Positions 7,270-10,567 of a stretch of DNA of 10,567 nt are shown piece after piece. The notes beneath the pieces are model-generated. The model was given only the letters and a program-made list of their open reading frames with translations. It had not been told where the DNA came from and searched no databases. The stretch spans positions 1-10,567 of the forward strand of contig CAZCJL010000177.1 in the NCBI GenBank assembly GCA_964498785.1, given 5' to 3'. The stretch's first letter is position 1; each line of letters starts with the position of its first letter. The stretch is from Mariaggregatimicrobium sp964498785. GTDB lineage: Bacteria; Zhuqueibacterota; Zhuqueibacteria; Thermofontimicrobiales; Thiofontviventaceae. The position numbers and the translations under genes were made by a program.

Positions 7270-7459
7270 GTAAATGTAACATCTTTATAAACAATTATCA
7301 TTCTGATCAACCTGCCTGGCGGGAGAGGGAGAGTAATAAATCTCATACCACCTAACTTCAGATCGAAAAAACATGGTGGTGTAAGATCCTTTGTCTCCTG
7401 CCTGCGCATGATCATTTAGTAATACACTGATTATCATGTGTAAATCAATTTTAAGTCCA

Positions 7460-7487
7460 TTGAAAGTTAAGCGATTCACTCTACTTT
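7460..7487 (+). promoter_or_regulatory. Candidate promoter of the CRP/FNR-type gene
   Basis: TTGAAA (7460-7465) and TACTTT (7482-7487) are separated by 16 bases. The start site would be near 7494, giving a leader of only about 7 bases. That fits the absence of a Shine-Dalgarno before the ATG at 7501. TCAAT (7445-7449) and ATTGA (7459-7463) form a small inverted repeat touching the -35. Another imperfect palindrome lies at 7424-7441. Confidence 0.33.
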
Positions 7488-7500
7488 TCGTGTACATTTT

Positions 7501-8169
7501 ATGAAAATCATTGACCATCTTTCGAGAACATTTCTGTTTAATTCACTTGCCCCGTGTCAATTGGAACAGATAACCTCGTTCACATCACTTAAAAAACTCG
7601 ATAAAGGCGACCATCTGTTTTCCGAAGGACAGGCTGCCACGTCCTTTTTTATTGTCGTAACAGGTTCGGTAAAATTGTACAAACTATCCGCAGACGGCAT
7701 GGAGCAAATTTTGCACATCCAGGAAGCCGGTGAACTGCTGGCAGAGGCTGTCATTTTTGATTTTGACACATATCCTGCGTATTGTCAGTCCATAGAAAAA
7801 ACTGATTTGATTCGCATCTCCAAACCAGAATTTGTGCAATTGTTAAAACAACATCCGGAAATCAGTTTCAAAATTATGGCTGCCTATTCCAAACGCATGA
7901 GACAATTGGTAAATAAAATTGAAGAACTGTCGCTGCACGATATTAAATCCCGGCTCGCAAAATACCTGATAGAAAATTCGCAGCACACAGGAGACAGGCA
8001 TATTTTTACGCTGCGTATCTCCAAAAAAAACCTGGCGTCCATCATCGGAACCATCCCTGAAACTCTTTCCCGTACATTGAATTTCTTCAAGAATGAAGCG
8101 CTGATCACCGAAGAAAAGAACCAGATTGTGATTACTGATCCACGAAAATTGAATATGTATGTTTCTTAA
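7501..8169 (+). CDS. CRP/FNR-family transcriptional regulator
   Basis: This 222-residue protein has the two-domain layout of the family. The cNMP-binding-like beta-roll spans about residues 15-115, including KLDKGDHLFSEGQAA and FFIVVTGSVKLYK. A dimerisation helix lies near 115-145, and a winged helix-turn-helix covers about 150-215. The recognition helix reads IPETLSRTL with E187, S190 and R191, the E-x-x-S-R pattern of FNR, which predicts a TTGAT-type half-site. Only two cysteines (C19 and C95) are present, so it lacks the four needed for an FNR 4Fe-4S cluster. The phosphate-binding signature of cAMP-binding CRP is also not evident, so the signal is unknown. It probably activates or represses nearby or distant genes. 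The flanking DHOD-like and lipoprotein genes are candidates only by position. The start has no Shine-Dalgarno. Confidence 0.9.
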   Translation: MKIIDHLSRTFLFNSLAPCQLEQITSFTSLKKLDKGDHLFSEGQAATSFFIVVTGSVKLYKLSADGMEQILHIQEAGELLAEAVIFDFDTYPAYCQSIEKTDLIRISKPEFVQLLKQHPEISFKIMAAYSKRMRQLVNKIEELSLHDIKSRLAKYLIENSQHTGDRHIFTLRISKKNLASIIGTIPETLSRTLNFFKNEALITEEKNQIVITDPRKLNMYVS

Positions 8170-8311
8170 TTAACAATAAAAGTAATTATTATTCACATAT
8201 TATTTATAACTTGCCGTTTTAATGACTCTAAATATAGCTTCTTATTTCAATATAATGTCTTTAAGATATGAAGGAATCCCCAATCAGGCCATTTCCATCT
8301 GCAACTACCTA

Positions 8312-8342
8312 TTGACTTTTTCAAAAATCTTGTTAATTTATA
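8312..8342 (+). promoter_or_regulatory. Candidate promoter of the lipoprotein gene
   Basis: TTGACT (8312-8317) is followed by AATTTA (8335-8340) after 17 bases, or by TTTATA (8337-8342) after 19. The rest of the 204-base gap after the regulator gene shows nothing else I can name. AGGAAAAG lies shortly before the ATG at 8374 as a fair ribosome binding site. Confidence 0.35.
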
Positions 8343-8373
8343 GGGTAATAATTTTCAATCAGGAAAAGATTCT

Positions 8374-9525
8374 ATGAAAATTAACAGAATTCATCTGTTT
8401 ATTCTGCTAACTTCTTTTAGCCTGCTTTTTTGTAATAAACGCCAGGAGCACACGATTGTCGGCGCCGGCGAACCGATGTTCAGCATTCAGGGTACAGTTG
8501 TGGATATGGACAATAACCGCCCGGTGGCTGGGGCAGCGCTGAGTATTGAGGCGCTCGGGTTGATCGATACGGTGGATGCGGACGGCGCCTATCGTTTTGA
8601 AAACATAAAAGTCAGTACCCGCCGGCTGCACATCGAAGCGCCGCAATATAAAGATGACGAAATTTCGGTGGAGTTTCTGGATTATGACAATCGCGATATG
8701 GTGCGCACCATCCCAATGATCAAGGAAGCGGTTTTCGTATGGAAACAGGAAGTGCCCGTCGAAAATCCCGGCGGTATCTGGTGCGAGGACGACGAAATCT
8801 ACCTCACCGGCTACGATGACATTGGCGGGTCCATTTATGTGCTGGATGAGAATTTCGCAATCAAGCGCGTATCGCAATATCTGATCACCTGGTTTAATAA
8901 TACCTATCTCGCGACAAATACCACTGTGCCGGTGCTGTTTCCCGATTCAAGCTATATCGAAATCCCGGTTTATGCCACGATCACGCACGAACTTACCGGA
9001 CTTCTCAAAAAGGGGCGCTATTTTTATTCTACTTCCGGTGCGTATTATTCTGACTATCGTAGCGGGATTGTCCAGGGCATTCCACACACATTATTCAAAA
9101 TCGATTCGGATTCGCTGCGGATTGTGGAACAGATTTCTCTGGCTGGTTTTTCAGACGGCGCCACTGTCCAGCTTCGGGATTTGACATGGGATGGCAGGTC
9201 GATGTGGCTGTGCGATGCAGTTTACAACACATTCCCAAAATTATGGCAGGAGCAGCTTATTCCGCAGTCAGTTCAGCCGTCGCCGGTCAGCTCGCCGCAG
9301 GGCATTGCCTGGGACGGTAAATATCTGTGGCTCGCCTCAAAAGACCGGCTGTATCAGCTCGATCAGGATTTAACGATCCGCAACCATTATGCGCTTCCCT
9401 ATTCATCCAAAAATCAGAATTACTACATCAATCAAATCGTCTGGTTTGATGATTGCATTTATGCGCTTAACACAACGCTGCAAACACTGCTGAAAATTTC
9501 AGTGCCGTTTGAGGATCATTTATAA
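8374..9525 (+). CDS. Putative lipoprotein with carboxypeptidase-regulatory-like domain and propeller-like repeats
   Basis: The 383-residue product begins with a short basic and hydrophobic signal sequence ending in LLFC, with C20 as the likely lipidated cysteine. Phe at -1 is unusual for a lipobox, so a plain signal peptide or anchor is possible. Residues about 36-110 form a CarboxypepD_reg-like beta-sandwich (FSIQGTVVDMDNNRPVAGA, then DADGAYRFENI). The rest contains repeated WDG/W motifs: GGIWCEDDEIYLTGYDD, LTWDGRSMWLCDAVYN, GIAWDGKYLWLASKDRLY and IVWFDDCIYALN. These look like blades of a beta-propeller, as in NHL- or YncE-like proteins. It is probably exported to the periplasm or cell surface, and might bind ligands or other proteins. 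No catalytic residues are recognised. It stands alone between the regulator and the toxin-antitoxin operon. The structural call is moderate and the function is unknown. Confidence 0.75.
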   Translation: MKINRIHLFILLTSFSLLFCNKRQEHTIVGAGEPMFSIQGTVVDMDNNRPVAGAALSIEALGLIDTVDADGAYRFENIKVSTRRLHIEAPQYKDDEISVEFLDYDNRDMVRTIPMIKEAVFVWKQEVPVENPGGIWCEDDEIYLTGYDDIGGSIYVLDENFAIKRVSQYLITWFNNTYLATNTTVPVLFPDSSYIEIPVYATITHELTGLLKKGRYFYSTSGAYYSDYRSGIVQGIPHTLFKIDSDSLRIVEQISLAGFSDGATVQLRDLTWDGRSMWLCDAVYNTFPKLWQEQLIPQSVQPSPVSSPQGIAWDGKYLWLASKDRLYQLDQDLTIRNHYALPYSSKNQNYYINQIVWFDDCIYALNTTLQTLLKISVPFEDHL

Positions 9526-9531
9526 ACATCC

Positions 9532-9562
9532 AATTTCCGAAGTTTTTGCAACTTCGGAAATT
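9532..9562. terminator. Perfect 13-bp stem-loop after the lipoprotein gene
   Basis: AATTTCCGAAGTT (9532-9544) and AACTTCGGAAATT (9550-9562) pair perfectly around a 5-base loop, six bases after the lipoprotein stop codon. No T-run follows on the + strand, so it may be a weak terminator, an mRNA 3'-end stabiliser or a palindromic repeat copy. Confidence 0.6.
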
Positions 9563-9565
9563 TAA

Positions 9566-9600
9566 GATTCGACAGGATAACCGGATCAAAAGGATATAAA
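9566..9600. repeat. Degenerate GGAT tandem phrase
   Basis: GGAT recurs at 9575, 9583 and 9592 within similar A-rich flanks. It resembles the worn 'TTAACAGGAT' phrases seen as dispersed repeats in some bacterial genomes. With three imperfect copies the call is weak. The remaining sequence to 9690 holds no feature I can name. Confidence 0.2.
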
Positions 9601-9690
9601 ATAAATCTGCTTCTTTTTAATCCCAAAAATTTTATTATAGTGCTATAGTTCGCATCTGCTTTTAAAAGTTGTAATTCGCCATAATTTTTG

Positions 9691-9735
9691 TTGACATTTC
9701 GTGGTCTGTTTATTATATTGAGAACAATTTTCAAT
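9691..9735 (+). promoter_or_regulatory. Promoter and possible operator of the toxin-antitoxin operon
   Basis: TTGACA (9691-9696) and TATATT (9714-9719) with a 17-base spacer form the best promoter in the window. ATTGAGAA (9717-9724) and TTTTCAAT (9728-9735), pairing at 7 of 8 positions around CAA, form a palindrome covering the end of the -10 and the expected start site near 9727. This is a natural place for an autorepressing antitoxin to bind. The leader to the antitoxin ATG is about 105 bases. Confidence 0.6.
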
Positions 9736-9831
9736 GATTTGAACATATATACATTTTATTATTGAAATCTAAAGAAAATTTTTGTAGTTTCCATATTGGT
9801 ATTAATTCGCTATAAAAATATGAGGTGCGAA

Positions 9832-10074
9832 ATGCCAGCAATAACATTAAAAAATATTCCTGCTGATTTATATGACGAAATAAAGAAAAATGCAGAGATA
9901 AATTATCGCAGTATTAATGGGGAAATAATATTTCGATTAAGACAATCTATGAAACCTAAAAAGATCAATCCCAAATTATTTATTTCTAAAATCGAAGCGC
10001 TCCAGGAAAACATGAAAGCTCCTGCTTTAACTGATGAAATATTGCATGAAGCTAAAAACACAGGTCGATTATGA
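9832..10074 (+). CDS. Ribbon-helix-helix antitoxin (FitA/VapB type)
   Basis: This 80-residue protein is a small DNA-binding antitoxin. The N-terminus, MPAITLKNIPADLYDEIKK followed by NYRSINGEIIFRLRQSM, is a typical Arc/FitA-like ribbon-helix-helix. Strand ITLKN (4-8) would lie in the DNA major groove as a dimer, and the following two helices form the dimer core. The acidic and amphipathic C-terminus (TDEILHEAKNTGRL) is the likely toxin-wrapping segment. I place the start at ATG 9832 because GAGGTG (9822-9827) lies just upstream. The frame stays open back to a TTG at 9796, but that adds 12 residues unlike the family. The stop overlaps the toxin start (ATGA at 10071-10074), which indicates translational coupling. 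It should repress its own promoter together with the toxin. Confidence 0.88.
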   Translation: MPAITLKNIPADLYDEIKKNAEINYRSINGEIIFRLRQSMKPKKINPKLFISKIEALQENMKAPALTDEILHEAKNTGRL

Positions 10075-10397
10075 TTGTTGTTGATACGAATGTGATCGCT
10101 TATTTATTTATTAACGGAGATCAGACAGAGAAGGCTAAATCGTTATTATTGTATGATCCTGAATGGATTGCTCCGGTTTTATGGCGAAGCGAGTTTCGAA
10201 GTTTGTTAGCGCTTTATATGAGAAAAAAATATTTTGGAGTTGAAGAAGCTCTGCTAATAATGAATGAAGCAGAAAATTTTATGGATGAAAATGAATATCA
10301 GGTGAATTCAATAGAAATTTTAGAATTAGTGAACAATTCGAGTATCTTCTCAATATTTTATGGTAGATATGGGCGATTGCCGCTATTTCGTATTTAA
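10071..10397 (+). CDS. PIN-domain toxin (VapC/FitB type), C-terminally truncated
   Basis: PIN toxins are Mg-dependent ribonucleases inhibited by the partner antitoxin. Residues 1-90 are a convincing PIN N-terminus: MIVVDTNVIAYL with the first catalytic Asp (D5), and APVLWRSEFRSLLALY with the second acidic residue (E41). After VNNS (residue 90, about position 10340) the family normally continues with a segment like SAYDCEFVALA, carrying the third catalytic Asp, and then about 30 more residues. Here it is replaced by 18 unrelated residues ending at TAA. The ORF is 108 residues, against about 130-135 in relatives. I found no convincing remainder in the other two frames. The product has probably lost ribonuclease activity, although the N-terminal part might still bind antitoxin. 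The cause is probably an insertion or rearrangement linked to the repeat and nuclease gene just downstream. Confidence 0.8.
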   Translation: MIVVDTNVIAYLFINGDQTEKAKSLLLYDPEWIAPVLWRSEFRSLLALYMRKKYFGVEEALLIMNEAENFMDENEYQVNSIEILELVNNSSIFSIFYGRYGRLPLFRI

Positions 10398-10412
10398 ACA
10401 GATTCCGTAGGT

Positions 10413-10440
10413 GTCACTTCGAGCGAAGTCGGGAAGTGAC
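10413..10440. repeat. Dispersed palindromic repeat (GTCACTTC / GAAGTGAC arms)
   Basis: GTCACTTC (10413-10420) and GAAGTGAC (10433-10440) are perfect 8-base arms around GAGCGAAGTCGG, and an alternative inner hairpin CTTCG-AG-CGAAG overlaps them. Read in one frame it gives CHFERSREVTH, and on the other strand VTSRLRSK, wording I associate with a widespread family of palindromic repeats in environmental bacterial genomes. It lies directly against the stop codon of the GIY-YIG gene and could also act as a terminator for it. Confidence 0.7.
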
Positions 10441-10567
10441 TCACTCGATACCTTTAAATTTTCGATGATGTGTTTCATTCGCGCACACTGCAAGTTGTTT
10501 CAACAATCTCCAATCACCAGCAATCAACGCATTCTTCTTTGCGTGCGACCATTTCTTTATCTGTCTT
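10441..10567 (-). CDS. GIY-YIG nuclease family protein, C-terminal end (partial)
   Basis: On the - strand, codons from 10566 down to 10441 give 41 residues and a TGA stop. The sequence begins RQIKKWSHAKKNALI, continues GDWRLLKQLAVCANETHH and ends FKGIE. This is the characteristic C-terminal tail of small single-domain GIY-YIG (URI/YhbQ-like) proteins, which typically carry an E-K/R-QIKKW-x-R-x-KK-x-x-LI element after the catalytic Glu helix, then an ALA-C-NETSH-like end. The GIY-YIG motif and catalytic residues lie beyond the right edge, so activity cannot be judged. Its stop codon abuts the palindromic repeat, and it converges on the truncated PIN toxin gene. Confidence 0.8.
   Translation of the reverse strand, partial: RQIKKWSHAKKNALIAGDWRLLKQLAVCANETHHRKFKGIE

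Noticed and set aside
7270..7500. Possible gene or terminator in the gap after the DHOD-like gene (ACCACC/GGTGGT and CCTGCC/GGCGGG pairs)
   Set aside because: The arms are short, the first loop is long, no T-run follows, and the open frames here lack plausible starts or protein-like composition.
10340..10410. Frame +2 after the toxin break reads DCRYFV, slightly like the missing YDCEFV segment
   Set aside because: The flanking residues do not match the family, the frame ends within a few codons, and a single frameshift does not restore the rest of the domain.
1..10567. CRISPR array, tRNA, rRNA or insertion-sequence transposase
   Set aside because: No regularly spaced repeats, no cloverleaf or rRNA stretches and no transposase motifs were recognised on either strand.

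Overview
The window is bacterial chromosomal DNA with eight complete genes on the + strand, one partial gene entering from the right on the - strand, and several intergenic regulatory signals and dispersed repeats. The organism cannot be named with confidence. The mix of an RseC-like protein beside a copper ATPase, a 'dihydroorotate dehydrogenase-like' protein, a large lipoprotein with a carboxypeptidase-regulatory-like domain, and genes with and without Shine-Dalgarno sequences suggests an uncultured Gram-negative lineage near the FCB group (Calditrichota, KSB1, Ignavibacteria or similar). This is inference only. Promoters look sigma70-like (TTGACA/TTGACT with 17-nt spacers), not like the divergent Bacteroidetes consensus.

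Layout. Positions 1-705 hold no gene of normal size. They contain a good - strand promoter, a very strong - strand ribosome binding site before a 7-codon ORF, a palindrome, and a fragment of a dispersed repeat. 706-3674 is a probable two-gene unit: a Cu(+)-exporting P1B-type ATPase (copA) and a small membrane RseC-like protein, closed by a strong terminator whose hairpin also carries the next promoter. 3775-6203 is an AT-rich pair: an N6-adenine DNA methyltransferase with no restriction enzyme beside it, and a deoxynucleoside kinase starting at TTG. 6292-7269 is a DHOD-fold flavoprotein homologue lacking the usual catalytic residue, with its own promoter. 7501-8169 is a CRP/FNR-family regulator with an FNR-like recognition helix but no Fe-S cysteines. 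8374-9525 is a probable surface or periplasmic lipoprotein.

The right end (9526-10567) is accessory DNA. A VapBC/FitAB-type toxin-antitoxin operon has a strong promoter and an overlapping palindrome, and its PIN toxin has lost its C-terminal third. About 70 bp past the break in toxin homology lies a dispersed palindromic repeat, and directly abutting it is the 3' end of a GIY-YIG nuclease gene on the opposite strand. The most interesting reading is that the palindrome and the GIY-YIG gene form one mobile or repeat-associated unit that landed in, and truncated, the toxin gene. That is a hypothesis, resting on adjacency and on recalled patterns in other genomes, not a demonstrated system.
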